Shown piece after piece: positions 39,082 through 48,207 of a stretch of 64,000 nt of DNA. Below the pieces are notes generated by a model, which saw only the letters and a program-made list of their open reading frames with translations, had not been told where the DNA came from and ran no database searches. Source of the stretch: Gallaecimonas xiamenensis 3-C-1 (GTDB lineage: Bacteria > Pseudomonadota > Gammaproteobacteria > Enterobacterales > Gallaecimonadaceae); contig NZ_AMRI01000025.1 of assembly GCF_000299915.1 (NCBI RefSeq), positions 1-64,000 on the forward strand, read 5' to 3'. The position numbers and the translations under genes are program-made. Position 1 is the stretch's first letter; each line of letters begins with the position of its first letter.

Positions 39082-40147
39082 ATTTGGCGACGATGCCGAA
39101 GGGAAGTTTGGCCTGCTGGCCCAGGTTTGGCCCGGGATAGCGCTTGGCCGGCCAATCCAGAAGGGCGATGGCCAGGACATTGCGGTGTTCGCCGCTGGAC
39201 AGCTCAATCTTGCCGGAAACCGAGGGGATCATGCCGGCTTTGGGGTCAATGGCCTGTTTCAGCTGATCTTTGATGGTTCTGACCAGGGGGTTGTCTCCTT
39301 GGCCAGTCAGTTCCAGGCACAGGGCCACTTCCGCTATCACGTCTTCGGAGGTGCGTTCGAGGATCTGCTGCTGGTGGGCCAGGAAATAATCGGTGATCCA
39401 CTGGTACTTGGCCTTGTCCAGGTCCTGCTGGTAATAGCCGGAGGCGGCCAGCACCACGTGGGTCATACCGTACACCTTGTTCTTGAACTGCTTCTTGCTG
39501 AGCTTGGCGTCTTTGCTGTCCGGGTAGGTTTCTTTCAGGGCGGCGTCGAAGTCGTCACGGATATCCGCCACACCCAGTTGGTCCAGCCAATAGACGTAGT
39601 TGGCGGCCTGGGCGGCATAGGCGCGGATAAATTCGGGCTCCAGCATCACCTTTTTCAGGTCCGGATGGCCCTTGAGGTAGCTGAGCAGTTCGGCCTGGCG
39701 CTCATGCTTGAGGCCCAGATCGTCCAATTTAGCCAACAGATAGGTCAGGTACATGGCAAAGCGCAGATCCCCCGAGCCTTGCAATACCGCCTTGCGGCGC
39801 TGGCCACGGGGGCCGTCGGAGATGTTGCCAATAAGTCGGTCCGACTCGGCGTGCCTGGCGTCTTTGTCGTCCATCATCCGCACATAGTGGTTAAGGCGGC
39901 TGGCGGTCTCGTAGGCGTCGGCCACCACGTCGGTGAGGTAGGGCTTTTGGCCGGTCAGCCGGTAGAGGCGCAGGGAATAGTGCTGGCGAGCGCCGGAGCC
40001 CAACTTCAGGTAGTTGTTCTCAAAGGTGTGGCGCAAGGTGGCGGCAGCAGCCAGATCGGACGCCACAGGCGCCGCCGGGGTGGCGGCCCCGGCCGGTAAG
40101 GCCAAGGCCAGTAGCAAGGGCAGAGCAAGGTAGCGTTTCATGGTCAT
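39080..40147 (-). CDS. Secreted DUF3541-like protein, copy 2
   Basis: 355 residues with a signal peptide (about 1-21, ending PAGAA). Mostly alpha-helical, with motifs shared with the upstream paralogue: HYSLRLYRLTGQKPYL, NYVYWLDQLGVADIRDDF, NKVYGMTHVVLAASGYYQ, WITDYFLAHQQQILERT and GEHRNVLAIALLDWP. I associate this with DUF3541, from memory. It is predicted to be periplasmic. The start may be residue 1 or 3. The ATG overlaps the previous gene by 4 bases, so it is coupled to it. No catalytic residues are assigned. Confidence 0.8.
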   Translation of the reverse strand: MTMKRYLALPLLLALALPAGAATPAAPVASDLAAAATLRHTFENNYLKLGSGARQHYSLRLYRLTGQKPYLTDVVADAYETASRLNHYVRMMDDKDARHAESDRLIGNISDGPRGQRRKAVLQGSGDLRFAMYLTYLLAKLDDLGLKHERQAELLSYLKGHPDLKKVMLEPEFIRAYAAQAANYVYWLDQLGVADIRDDFDAALKETYPDSKDAKLSKKQFKNKVYGMTHVVLAASGYYQQDLDKAKYQWITDYFLAHQQQILERTSEDVIAEVALCLELTGQGDNPLVRTIKDQLKQAIDPKAGMIPSVSGKIELSSGEHRNVLAIALLDWPAKRYPGPNLGQQAKLPFGIVAK

Positions 40148-41238
40148 TTATCCTTCTTCTTCGGCAGGGCGACCACCGACAGCGGCAGGTCGTCCCTCAA
40201 GGCTTTGAAACGGCCCAGCAAAGGGCCCTTGTGCAGTTTGTCCGGCCAGTTAAGCAGCATCCAGGCCAGCACGTTGCGGTGTTCGCCAAGGGCCAGATCC
40301 GGGTTGCCCTGTTCGGACAAAACCACTTTATGCTCAGGATCGATGGCGGCCAGCACCGCCCCTTTGGCCTGGGCCAGGGTCGGGCTGTCCTTGAGTCCCA
40401 GCAGCTCAAAGACGATACCCACCTCGGCATAGACGTCGGGCTTGGTGCGTTCCAGGATTTCGTCCATATGGCGGGTCAGGTAATCGGTTATCCAGCGGTA
40501 TTCTTTGGGATCCAGGTGGCGCTGGTAATACTCGGAATCGGCAAAGACGATATGGGTCATGCCGTAGACCTTGTTCTCGAACTGCTGGTCGCTCAGCTCG
40601 CCGTCCTTGTCGTTGGGGTAGGTGGCCTTGAAAGCCTTCACGAAGTCTTGGCGCAGGTCGACAATGCCCAGCTGGTGCAGCCACCAGACATGGTTGGCCA
40701 ACTGGGCGGCCCAGGCTTTGATCATCACCGGATCGGTGACCGCCGGTTTGAAGTCATAGCTTTTCAGGATGTTGCGAAAGTAAGGGTCCGAGGGGTGGCG
40801 AAAACCCAGTTCGTCCAGGCGGCTCATATAGCGCAGCAGCTCATCGGCGTAGAACAGGTACTTCTCCCGGCCCTTGACCGACGCCTCACGGAGCCGGCCC
40901 CGTTCGGTATTGGGCTGGCCTTCCACCAGGCGGCGGCTGTAGTCGGCCACGAAGCCCGGTTGAGTCAGGCCCCGGGAAATGGCCTCCAGCCGGTCCGACA
41001 CCACGTAGAGATCGTAAAGGGCGCTGTTGAGGTACTGCCTGTCACCGGTCAGGCGCCACAGGCGGATACCGTAGTGGCCCTGCACCCGGGGAGGCAACTG
41101 GTAGAGATGGTGTTCCAGTTGCTGCTGAATACCCAGGCTGGCCTCTTCGGCCGTGGGCACCTGGCTCTGAGGCGCGCCAAGGGCGGGCAGGGCCAGGGCC
41201 AGCAGCAGGGAACAGAGGGCAAAAGGCGGTTTTGTCAT
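40144..41238 (-). CDS. Secreted DUF3541-like protein, copy 1
   Basis: 364 residues with a signal peptide (about 1-21, ending PALGA). Paralogue of the next gene: HYGIRLWRLTGDRQYL, NHVWWLHQLGIVDLRQDF, NKVYGMTHIVFADSEYYQ, WITDYLTRHMDEILERT and GEHRNVLAWMLLNWP. The conserved His, Tyr and Trp residues in these blocks suggest a shared functional surface. ATG follows AAGGAG, 10 bp after the M3 peptidase gene. The function is unknown; operon context suggests a link to peptide processing in the periplasm. Confidence 0.8.
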   Translation of the reverse strand: MTKPPFALCSLLLALALPALGAPQSQVPTAEEASLGIQQQLEHHLYQLPPRVQGHYGIRLWRLTGDRQYLNSALYDLYVVSDRLEAISRGLTQPGFVADYSRRLVEGQPNTERGRLREASVKGREKYLFYADELLRYMSRLDELGFRHPSDPYFRNILKSYDFKPAVTDPVMIKAWAAQLANHVWWLHQLGIVDLRQDFVKAFKATYPNDKDGELSDQQFENKVYGMTHIVFADSEYYQRHLDPKEYRWITDYLTRHMDEILERTKPDVYAEVGIVFELLGLKDSPTLAQAKGAVLAAIDPEHKVVLSEQGNPDLALGEHRNVLAWMLLNWPDKLHKGPLLGRFKALRDDLPLSVVALPKKKDK

Positions 41239-41248
41239 CTTGGGCTCC

Positions 41249-42958
41249 TTAATCTACAGCGGTGGCACAGGCCAACTGGTCGCGGGCCGGTATGCTGGCA
41301 CCGGGTTCAAGCATGCAATGGGCAAACTGGCGCAGGCTCAGCTGGCCGGCCTTGATGGCATCGCTGATGTCGTTGGCCTTGGCGTCGGCATAAAGGTAGG
41401 TGAAGTAGGCCGGGCCATAGCTGGCCAGGTGGCGAAAAGCGTACTGGGGCGACAACCCTGGGATGTAGTCCCGGTGCAGGTACTTGCGATAGAGCTCGCC
41501 ATTGATGGCTTCCATGTCCGGCTGGCCGGACTGGTGGTAGGCCAGGGCCATGGCCGATTTCAATATGCGCTCGTCAAGGGCAATGCCGCTTTGGCGATCA
41601 TCAGGGGTCGGGCTGTGGGCTATGCCGGTCACGGCCTTGTGGACCTTGGGGTCCCAGGCCAGTTGCTCGAGGACCTTGGAGGGCACTTCCACCAGATCCG
41701 AGGGCAGCCTGATGCCGGAGAGGATCTCATAGGGCTGGCTGGCCAGCAGGTTGTTGAGGGCATGGCCGCTCTCGTGCATCAGGCTCTTGAGGTGCTTGTG
41801 GTGCCAGCTGTCCGTGGGCAGGTTCATCACCAGCACCGAGGCCGGCAGCTGCACCCCGTCTATGCCCCGGCGCAGTTCCCGGTGGCGGTTATGGCCGTAT
41901 TTACCGTCGCGGCCGAATAAATCCAGGTACAGCTCACCAATGGCCTTGCCCTGGCGTTCCAGGCGGTAGGCGCTGATGCCGTCTGCCCAGTTGAGTTTCG
42001 GCTTGATGGGTTTGAACTGGATATCCAACTCCTGGCCCAGCCAGGCCAGGTAACCGGCCAATACCGCCTTGGGCTGGTAGCTGACCGGCTCTTCCTTTTT
42101 ACCATCCTGGCCCAGTTGCCAAAGGGGTTTATCTCCTTGGGCTTTTCGCTCGGCCTCGGAAGCGGCCAGGTTACGCTTGGACAGCTTGTCCAGGTAGCGC
42201 CAGACAGCTTCGCCATTGCCCAGTTGGGTACGGGCCAGGCGGCGATCGGCGTAGTCTTTGAAACCGTCCAGCTTGGCCTGCTGCTGGCGTACGGCCAGCA
42301 GATCCTTGAGCACAGCGCCGTTGCTGGCCTTCAGGCGGCTTTCGTAAGCGACGAACATATCCTGCTGACATTGGGCCGGCACGTCTTTGAGGGCGGCCAG
42401 CACGGAGCCGCCGCGCAGGGGAATGGCCTCTTGCCAGCGCTTGGGCAGGTTGCCTTGACAACCCTTGGGCACCGGGTAGCTGCCATCGTACTTGTCGATA
42501 TTGCCGCGAAACCGCTGACTGAGCTGGCGGGCCTTGTCGTTGACCGCCCTGTACTGGGCGCTTTTGAGGGCTTTGGAGGAGCCGGCCCAGGCTTTAAGGG
42601 CTTGGGCTTCGAGGCCACTGGCCTGGGGCAGCAGGGCGCGGGCCTGAAGGCGCAGGCTGTTGGTGTGTTTCTCAAAGGCCTGGGACAGGTTGTTGATGCA
42701 CTGGCGAGCGGCCTTGCGGGTTTGGGGCGCGGTGGCGGCGTCGTTAAACACATAGGCGGCCAGCAGCTTGTTGCGGGCCGGCAGCCGCCATTGATCCACG
42801 GCCTGGAGCCAGGCTTGGGGTTCTTGGGGGAAAGCGGGCAGGGCGGTAAGCCCTGCCAGTTCAGATTGGCAATCGAAGGAAGGGGAGAGGGACGGCTCAG
42901 CTGCCTGTTTGGCCAACAGGGGGAAGCTCATCAGGGAGGCCAAAAGCATCCATCGCAT
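41249..42958 (-). CDS. Secreted M3-type (thimet oligopeptidase-like) metallopeptidase
   Basis: 569 residues from ATG 42956-42958, with a short signal peptide (about 1-16, MRWMLLASLMSFPLLA). The zinc motif is HESGHALNNLL (near residue 395), followed by DLVEVPSKVLEQLAWDP, which supplies the third ligand Glu as in M3 peptidases; the C-terminal part has ASYGPAYFTYLYADA, also typical. It is likely a periplasmic oligopeptidase. The start lies 62 bp inside the preceding ATP-grasp gene, an unusually long overlap; later ATGs (42949, 42928) would still overlap. AAGGA lies about 12 nt upstream. Confidence 0.85.
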   Translation of the reverse strand: MRWMLLASLMSFPLLAKQAAEPSLSPSFDCQSELAGLTALPAFPQEPQAWLQAVDQWRLPARNKLLAAYVFNDAATAPQTRKAARQCINNLSQAFEKHTNSLRLQARALLPQASGLEAQALKAWAGSSKALKSAQYRAVNDKARQLSQRFRGNIDKYDGSYPVPKGCQGNLPKRWQEAIPLRGGSVLAALKDVPAQCQQDMFVAYESRLKASNGAVLKDLLAVRQQQAKLDGFKDYADRRLARTQLGNGEAVWRYLDKLSKRNLAASEAERKAQGDKPLWQLGQDGKKEEPVSYQPKAVLAGYLAWLGQELDIQFKPIKPKLNWADGISAYRLERQGKAIGELYLDLFGRDGKYGHNRHRELRRGIDGVQLPASVLVMNLPTDSWHHKHLKSLMHESGHALNNLLASQPYEILSGIRLPSDLVEVPSKVLEQLAWDPKVHKAVTGIAHSPTPDDRQSGIALDERILKSAMALAYHQSGQPDMEAINGELYRKYLHRDYIPGLSPQYAFRHLASYGPAYFTYLYADAKANDISDAIKAGQLSLRQFAHCMLEPGASIPARDQLACATAVD

Positions 42959-43877
42959 ACAGCACTCTTTCCTTAGCCGAACTGTGGCGGCGTTTGAGTT
43001 TCTCGATATGACGCAGGCGAGGCAGCAGGCCACAACCGTTGGCTACCTGGATAGACAGGCCGGGACGGGCGTTCAGTTCCAGGAGCAGCGGCCCCTTGTT
43101 CTTGTCCAGCACCAGATCGGTGCCGATATAGCCCAGGTCGGTCATGTCGTAGCAGGTAGCGGCCAGTTCCAGCATCTCGGTCCAGTAGGGGATCTTGATC
43201 TCGTTGAGCGCCCTGTTGGTGTCCGGATGATGGGAGACCACCTCGCCAAACTGTACGGCGTTGAGGCAGCGGCCGGTGGCGATGTCCAGGCCGACGCCGA
43301 CGGCACCCTGGTGCAGGTTGGCCTTGCCGTCCGAAGCGCGGGTGGCGCAGCGCAGCATGGCCATCACAGGGTAGCCCTGGAAGATGATGATGCGGATATC
43401 CGGCACACCCTGGAAGGAGAAGCCGTCGAACCTGTCATCAAATTCGATCAACTCCTCAATGATGACCACGTCCGGCTTACCGCCCAATGAATAAAGGCCC
43501 GCCAAGATGTTGGTCATGTGGCGCTTGACGTCCTCCTGGGTGATAACACTGCCGGAGGCTTTGACGTAGTCGTCCCCCTGGCGGCCGGTGATCACCAAGA
43601 TGCCTTTACCGCCGGAGCCCTTGGCGGGTTTGATGGCAAAGGAGGCGTAGTTGGTGACCAGTTCCGCCACGTGCTCTATTTCATGCTGCTGCACTACTGT
43701 GCCCAGCAGTCTGGGCACCGTGACCTGGTATTTCTCGGCCAGCAGTTTGGTCTTGAGCTTGTTATCCACCAGCGGGTAAAGGCTGCGCTTGTTGTACTGG
43801 CCTATGTAGGCCACGTTGCGCCGGTTCATGCCGAGGATGCCGGCCCTTTTCAGGGCAAAAGGACTGGCCCACTTCAT
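42897..43877 (-). CDS. RimK-like ATP-grasp ligase (alpha-L-glutamate ligase-like)
   Basis: 326 residues, cytoplasmic. ATP-grasp features are visible: DNKLKTKLLAEKYQVTVPRLLG, the phosphate-binding lysine loop FAIKPAKGSGGKGILVI (about 81-97), DIRIIIFQGYPVMAMLR and the metal-binding end LLLELNARPGLSIQ. RimK-type members add glutamate or other amino acids to a carboxylate or peptide. This subgroup travels with a 7TM/inactive-transglutaminase gene and a retropepsin-like gene, both present upstream here; it overlaps the former by 4 bases. The acceptor is unknown. Confidence 0.9.
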   Translation of the reverse strand: MKWASPFALKRAGILGMNRRNVAYIGQYNKRSLYPLVDNKLKTKLLAEKYQVTVPRLLGTVVQQHEIEHVAELVTNYASFAIKPAKGSGGKGILVITGRQGDDYVKASGSVITQEDVKRHMTNILAGLYSLGGKPDVVIIEELIEFDDRFDGFSFQGVPDIRIIIFQGYPVMAMLRCATRASDGKANLHQGAVGVGLDIATGRCLNAVQFGEVVSHHPDTNRALNEIKIPYWTEMLELAATCYDMTDLGYIGTDLVLDKNKGPLLLELNARPGLSIQVANGCGLLPRLRHIEKLKRRHSSAKERVLYAMDAFGLPDELPPVGQTGS

Positions 43878-45385
43878 GTCCGGTCCACCATGGCTTTAAA
43901 GCGCTTGAGCTCGGTGAGCTTGTAGCCCTTGTATTGACCCATCAGAAGGATCATCGCCAGCAGCACCAGGTGCAGCTCGGGGAAGTTGAAGGTCAGGTGG
44001 CTGACCAGCTTGGACTCCATGGCCAGGAAGGCGAGGATGGCCACCAGCAGCGAGCCGCCCCCTTGCTTGAGCACTTCCTTGGGACCGTCTTCCTCCCAGA
44101 GGATGGACATCCGCTCTATGGTCCAGGCCATGATGATCATCGGGAAGAAGGTGATGGTCATGCCGGTGTTAAAGCCCAGCTGATACCCGACGATGCTCAT
44201 GATGGCGATGATAAAGACCACCAGGATCACCAGGGTGGCTATCCTGGCCACCAGCAACAGGTTAAGCCTGGACAGGTACCCCCGCAGCAGCAGGCCAAGG
44301 GCCACTACCGTCACGAAGCTGACGATGCCGGGCAGCAGGGAGGTCTGCAAGAAGGCCACGGCGATCAGCACCGGCATAAAGGTACCGCTGGTCTTGATGC
44401 CCACTATGATGCGCATCAACACCACCACCGCCGCTCCAAGGGGCAACAGCAGCAGCAACTTGAACATGGATTGTTCTTCGATGGGCAACTGGTAGATGGA
44501 GAACTGGCCGAAGCCGTGTTCCTCGGCCTGGGCCCGGGCCAGCTGCAGGGCCGGCACCGTCTGGCGGATAATGGAGAAGGACACGTTCGAGCCGCTGCCG
44601 CCGGTCACGTCCAGCAAAGACATACCCTGGCGGTGCCACATCAGCACGTTGTCCGGCAGGCCTTGTTCACCGGTTTTGGGGTCAAACACCAGCCAGCGCT
44701 CATCGGCGTAGATTTCCACAAAGGAACTCAGGCTCTGGCGACGGCGGGCGTCTTCCAGGTACAGGCCCTGGGATTCCCTGGCCGGCAGGCCGGCTTGGTT
44801 CAACAGTTTGACCAGCAGGTCCGCCTCGCTGTGGTTGGACAGCAGCAGAGCGGCGTTCTGGCCGGGTTCGGGCTGGTTCAGCAGCTTGATAAGCTCCCGG
44901 GTCAAGGACTCGGGGGTGGAAGAGCGCTGGGAAGCCTGGGCCAACAGTTGGGTGGCGGCGGTGGACTGGGGCTCGTCCCAATCTACCGGCTGGGCCAGCG
45001 GTGGTGTCTGCTCCGGCAGCTCTTCTATATCACCGGCCTGCAGGAATTGGGCCTTGTAATAGAGGGTCTGGGGGCCGACGGCGCGGCGGATGGACCATTC
45101 GCCACGGCGGTTGCCGTCATGGCGGATCACCGAAAAGCCGTAGCCGGGGCTGGCGGCCTGCTCGGTGAACAGACGAAAGCCCGGCGGACTGTCGGGCAGA
45201 TCCATGCTGACCAGTACCGGCTCGTTCCTGGCGTTGAAATCGATACGGGCTTCCACCAGCCAGACCGGGCGCTCTTCGCCGGGCAGGAAGGGGATCTCCA
45301 TCTGGATATGGCGGGATATGGCCAGGCCCAGGCCAGCCAGGATCAGCAACACCACTATGGTGTAGAAGGGCACCCTCGACATCAT
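43874..45385 (-). CDS. Inactive-transglutaminase / 7TM membrane protein
   Basis: 503 residues. An N-terminal helix (about 8-24) is followed by a periplasmic part (about 25-300) containing a transglutaminase-like fold (ALLLSNHSEADLLVKLLNQAG, WLVFDPKTGEQG) without an obvious Cys-His-Asp triad, then about seven membrane helices (about 310-490). It is predicted to present or bind a peptide outside the cytoplasmic membrane. Start at ATG 45383-45385 or the next codon, overlapping the upstream stop (TAATG). Same operon as the ATP-grasp ligase and the retropepsin-like protein. Confidence 0.87.
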   Translation of the reverse strand: MMSRVPFYTIVVLLILAGLGLAISRHIQMEIPFLPGEERPVWLVEARIDFNARNEPVLVSMDLPDSPPGFRLFTEQAASPGYGFSVIRHDGNRRGEWSIRRAVGPQTLYYKAQFLQAGDIEELPEQTPPLAQPVDWDEPQSTAATQLLAQASQRSSTPESLTRELIKLLNQPEPGQNAALLLSNHSEADLLVKLLNQAGLPARESQGLYLEDARRRQSLSSFVEIYADERWLVFDPKTGEQGLPDNVLMWHRQGMSLLDVTGGSGSNVSFSIIRQTVPALQLARAQAEEHGFGQFSIYQLPIEEQSMFKLLLLLPLGAAVVVLMRIIVGIKTSGTFMPVLIAVAFLQTSLLPGIVSFVTVVALGLLLRGYLSRLNLLLVARIATLVILVVFIIAIMSIVGYQLGFNTGMTITFFPMIIMAWTIERMSILWEEDGPKEVLKQGGGSLLVAILAFLAMESKLVSHLTFNFPELHLVLLAMILLMGQYKGYKLTELKRFKAMVDRT

Positions 45386-46158
45386 TACTTGGCGTCCTTG
45401 TCTTCAGCTTTCATGGGCGGCAGTTTCAGGCTGTATTCCTTGCCCACATCTACCACCATCACGTCTTTGAGGATGTTACGGCCAATGAGCACCGGGAATT
45501 CCAGGTGGGAGCGGTCGGACAGGTTGAATTCGGCACGCTGATTGATGGGGCCTATGTCGAACTTGAACTCCACCACAGGGCGGCGTTCCCCTTCTTCGGA
45601 GCTGGACTGGATGATGCGCACCCAGCGGATCACCTTGCGTTCTACTTCCATGTAGTCGCTGCCTTTGTCGTCGGTGGGCACCTTGAAGCGGACCCAGTCG
45701 GCGCCGTCGCGCTCAAAGGTCTGGATGTCGCGGGCATCCAGGGACGCCGAGGTGGCACCCGTGTCGATACGGGCGGTCAACACCACGTCAGAAGGATGCA
45801 GGCGCACTTTTTCTAGGGCGCCGACCACCAGTTTGTCGTCCTTCACCGGCATAGGTTTGGTCTCCGGGCATTGTTGTTGTGTTACTTGCGGGCAAATCAC
45901 CGGTTGCTGATGTTCGTTGAGCTTGGCGGCGATGGCGGCCAGGGACGCCTGCTGGGCGGCCTGGGCGCTGAGGATTTGTTCCTGGCCCTGTTTCTGTTGG
46001 ACCTGGAGGGCAGCCAACTGCTGCTGTTGGGAGGCGGTCAGGGACTCGAGGTGGCTTTCAATGCGGGTAACTTCGGGAGCGGGCTGCTGGAGGGCCGGGT
46101 TTTGTACACAGGCCTGCAGCAGCAGGGATCCACCGAGCAACAAGAGCGCTTTGCGCAT
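45385..46158 (-). CDS. Retropepsin-like aspartic protease lipoprotein (PF05618-type, 'ATP-dependent zinc protease' family)
   Basis: 257 residues from ATG 46156-46158, giving a lipoprotein signal (LLLQAC, Cys17). Next comes a Gln-rich coiled coil (about 35-80) and then the protease domain, with the single retropepsin-like motif ARIDTGATSASLDARDI and flanking strands (WVRFKVP, LIGRNILKDVMVVDVG). Such proteins are thought to act as dimers with one Asp per chain. A longer in-frame start at 46281 would read through the intergenic region and is rejected. It is the first gene of the six-gene unit. Confidence 0.88.
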   Translation of the reverse strand: MRKALLLLGGSLLLQACVQNPALQQPAPEVTRIESHLESLTASQQQQLAALQVQQKQGQEQILSAQAAQQASLAAIAAKLNEHQQPVICPQVTQQQCPETKPMPVKDDKLVVGALEKVRLHPSDVVLTARIDTGATSASLDARDIQTFERDGADWVRFKVPTDDKGSDYMEVERKVIRWVRIIQSSSEEGERRPVVEFKFDIGPINQRAEFNLSDRSHLEFPVLIGRNILKDVMVVDVGKEYSLKLPPMKAEDKDAK

Positions 46159-46304
46159 GTCCTTACGTCCTTTCTTTGTCGGGGTCATGGATTTAACCAT
46201 ACGTTCTATCAACACATTCTGAATTAAATTCCGCCGGGGTTGCCGTTGCATTTGCAAGGTCCCTGGCGACAATAGGCCCATGTATTCTGCGTTACGGCTC
46301 GCTT
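46159..46304. other. Divergent control region between the retropepsin-like operon and glutaminase
   Basis: 146 bp that must hold promoters for both directions. TTGCAT (plus, near 46235) with GACAAT 16 bp downstream is a weak candidate for the glutaminase gene; nothing convincing was seen for the minus strand. An AT-rich patch (GAATTAAATTCC) lies in the middle. Confidence 0.35.
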
Positions 46305-47219
46305 GTGGACCTGCAACAGCTTCTTACCGACATTAATGCCGCCGCTCCTGACCACTTTGGCCAGGGCAAGGTGGCCGATTATATCCCGGCTTTGGCATCG
46401 GTGCCTGCCCGGCAATTCGGCATAGCCGTCTATACAGTGGATGGTGACCTGTATTTTAGCGGTATGGCGCAAAAAAGGTTTTCCATTCAAAGCATTTCAA
46501 AGGCGTTCTCCCTTGCCATGGCCATTAATCGCCACGGTGACGCCCTCTGGGAACGGGTGGGCAAGGAGCCCTCTGGTACTGCTTTCAACTCCCTGGTGCA
46601 GTTGGAGTTCGAGCACGGCATTCCCCGCAATCCCTTTATCAATGCCGGCGCCCTGGTGGTGGCCGACAGCCTCTGTTCGCGCCTGTCGGCGCCGGTGCAC
46701 GCCATGCTGGAAATGGTCCGGCTGCGCGCAGGAGAGGCTTCTATCCTAATCGACCGCAAGGTGGCCGACTCGGAATACGAGCATCGCTATCGCAATGCCG
46801 CCATGGCCAACCTAATGAAAAGCTTTGGTAATTTCCACAACGATGTGGACAGGGTACTGCGCGCTTATTTCAGTTATTGCGCCCTGTCCATGAACTGTGT
46901 GGAACTGGCCAAGGCCTTTAGTTTCCTGGCCACAGGGGGTAAATGCCTGCAAAGCGGTGAGCAGTTTTTGAGCCGGCGCCAGGCCCAGCAGATGAATGCC
47001 CTGCTGTTTACCTCTGGCCTTTACGATGCGGCGGGGGACTTTGCCTACCGAGTCGGTATGCCTGGCAAGAGCGGGGTAGGGGGCGGCATAGTCGCGGTGC
47101 TGCCGGGGCGCTTTACCGCCTGTGTCTGGTCTCCGGAACTCAATGAGTACGGCAACTCTGTGGCGGGGATCTGGGCCCTGGAGGAGTTGTCCAAGGCCCT
47201 GGATTTAAGCCTCTTTTAA
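46305..47219 (+). CDS. glsB: Glutaminase (serine-type)
   Basis: Hydrolyses glutamine to glutamate and ammonia. The 304-residue beta-lactamase-like fold has the catalytic FSIQSISK (Ser-x-x-Lys), [38 protein letters not shown] and [15 protein letters not shown], matching E. coli YneH/GlsB. The start is set at GTG 46305; no clear Shine-Dalgarno is seen and no in-frame ATG lies upstream. It is divergent from the ATP-grasp operon and overlaps cmoB tail-to-tail by 4 bases. Confidence 0.94.
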   Translation: MDLQQLLTDINAAAPDHFGQGKVADYIPALASVPARQFGIAVYTVDGDLYFSGMAQKRFSIQSISKAFSLAMAINRHGDALWERVGKEPSGTAFNSLVQLEFEHGIPRNPFINAGALVVADSLCSRLSAPVHAMLEMVRLRAGEASILIDRKVADSEYEHRYRNAAMANLMKSFGNFHNDVDRVLRAYFSYCALSMNCVELAKAFSFLATGGKCLQSGEQFLSRRQAQQMNALLFTSGLYDAAGDFAYRVGMPGKSGVGGGIVAVLPGRFTACVWSPELNEYGNSVAGIWALEELSKALDLSLF

Positions 47220-48196
47220 CAGGCGGTGGCGATCAGCACCGCCCTTTTCGGAGCCGGGTAGCCTTCCACCGTCTTGCTGGGGTCGTTAGGGTCCAAGAAG
47301 TCCTTGAGGGACTCGTTGCGCATCCAGGCCGTGGCGCGCTGCTCATCGATGCTGGTGCTGTCGATGTCCACCACCTTGATGTCTTTAAAACCGCAGCGGC
47401 TGACCCACAGCTTTAACGCCTCGGCCGACGGCAGGAACCAGACGTTGCGCATCTGGGCGTAGCGGTCCTTGGGCACCAGCACGGCGGTGTCGTCGCCGTC
47501 GATGACCAGGGTTTCCAGCACCAGCTCGCCGCCGTCCTTCAGCTGGGCCCGAAGTTGCTCGATATGCTCGATGGGGCTCTTGCGGTGATAGAGCACCCCC
47601 ATGGAAAAGACGGTGTCAAAGGCCCTTAGTTCCGGCAGCTGCTGGATACCAAGGGGCAACAGATCGATGGGCAGCTGTGGGCGGGCGGCCTTGGCAAAGT
47701 GTTTGATGGCCTGGAACTGGATAAGGAACAGATCGGAAGGGTCTATGCCCACCACCCGCCAGGCCCCTTCCCCCAGCATCCGCCACAGGTGGTAGCCGCT
47801 GCCGCAGCCCACATCCAGTACGAAGCGGTTTTTAAGGGGCGACAAGTGGGGCAGCACCCTGTCCCATTTCCAGTCCGAACGCCATTCGGTATCGATATGG
47901 ACGCCGTGCACGTCGAAGGGGCCCTTGCGCCAGGGGTGGAATTTTTGCAACAAACCCTCGATGGCCTTCTGGGTGCCGCCGTCCAGGTCCCCCGGGGCGC
48001 CAATGGTGACTCCGTTTTTGATGTCCAGGTGCTGGGTGCCCACCTCCGGCAGTTGGCTCAAAATGCGCTGCCAGTGGCGAAATTCCCCGTGGCGGCTTTG
48101 CTCTTCCCATTCCCGGAGCTGCCTTGGCAGCACTTCCAGCCAGTGGCTCAGCTGGCCTTCGGCGATGTCGGCGTAGAAACGTTGGAACCAGTTCAT
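47216..48196 (-). CDS. cmoB: tRNA U34 carboxymethyltransferase
   Basis: Uses carboxy-SAM from CmoA to convert ho5U34 to cmo5U34 in wobble position tRNAs. The 326-residue protein has the family N-terminal domain and a Rossmann methyltransferase core: [18 protein letters not shown] (about 125-142), [29 protein letters not shown] and [15 protein letters not shown]. It lies 11 bp after cmoA, with which it acts. Confidence 0.96.
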   Translation of the reverse strand: MNWFQRFYADIAEGQLSHWLEVLPRQLREWEEQSRHGEFRHWQRILSQLPEVGTQHLDIKNGVTIGAPGDLDGGTQKAIEGLLQKFHPWRKGPFDVHGVHIDTEWRSDWKWDRVLPHLSPLKNRFVLDVGCGSGYHLWRMLGEGAWRVVGIDPSDLFLIQFQAIKHFAKAARPQLPIDLLPLGIQQLPELRAFDTVFSMGVLYHRKSPIEHIEQLRAQLKDGGELVLETLVIDGDDTAVLVPKDRYAQMRNVWFLPSAEALKLWVSRCGFKDIKVVDIDSTSIDEQRATAWMRNESLKDFLDPNDPSKTVEGYPAPKRAVLIATAC

Positions 48197-48207
48197 CGAA
48201 GGCCTTC

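Noticed and set aside
43934-45541. 535-codon plus-strand open frame across the 7TM gene
   Set aside because: Antisense shadow; composition rich in His, Gln and Gly, and no recognisable motif, while the minus strand has a coherent membrane protein.
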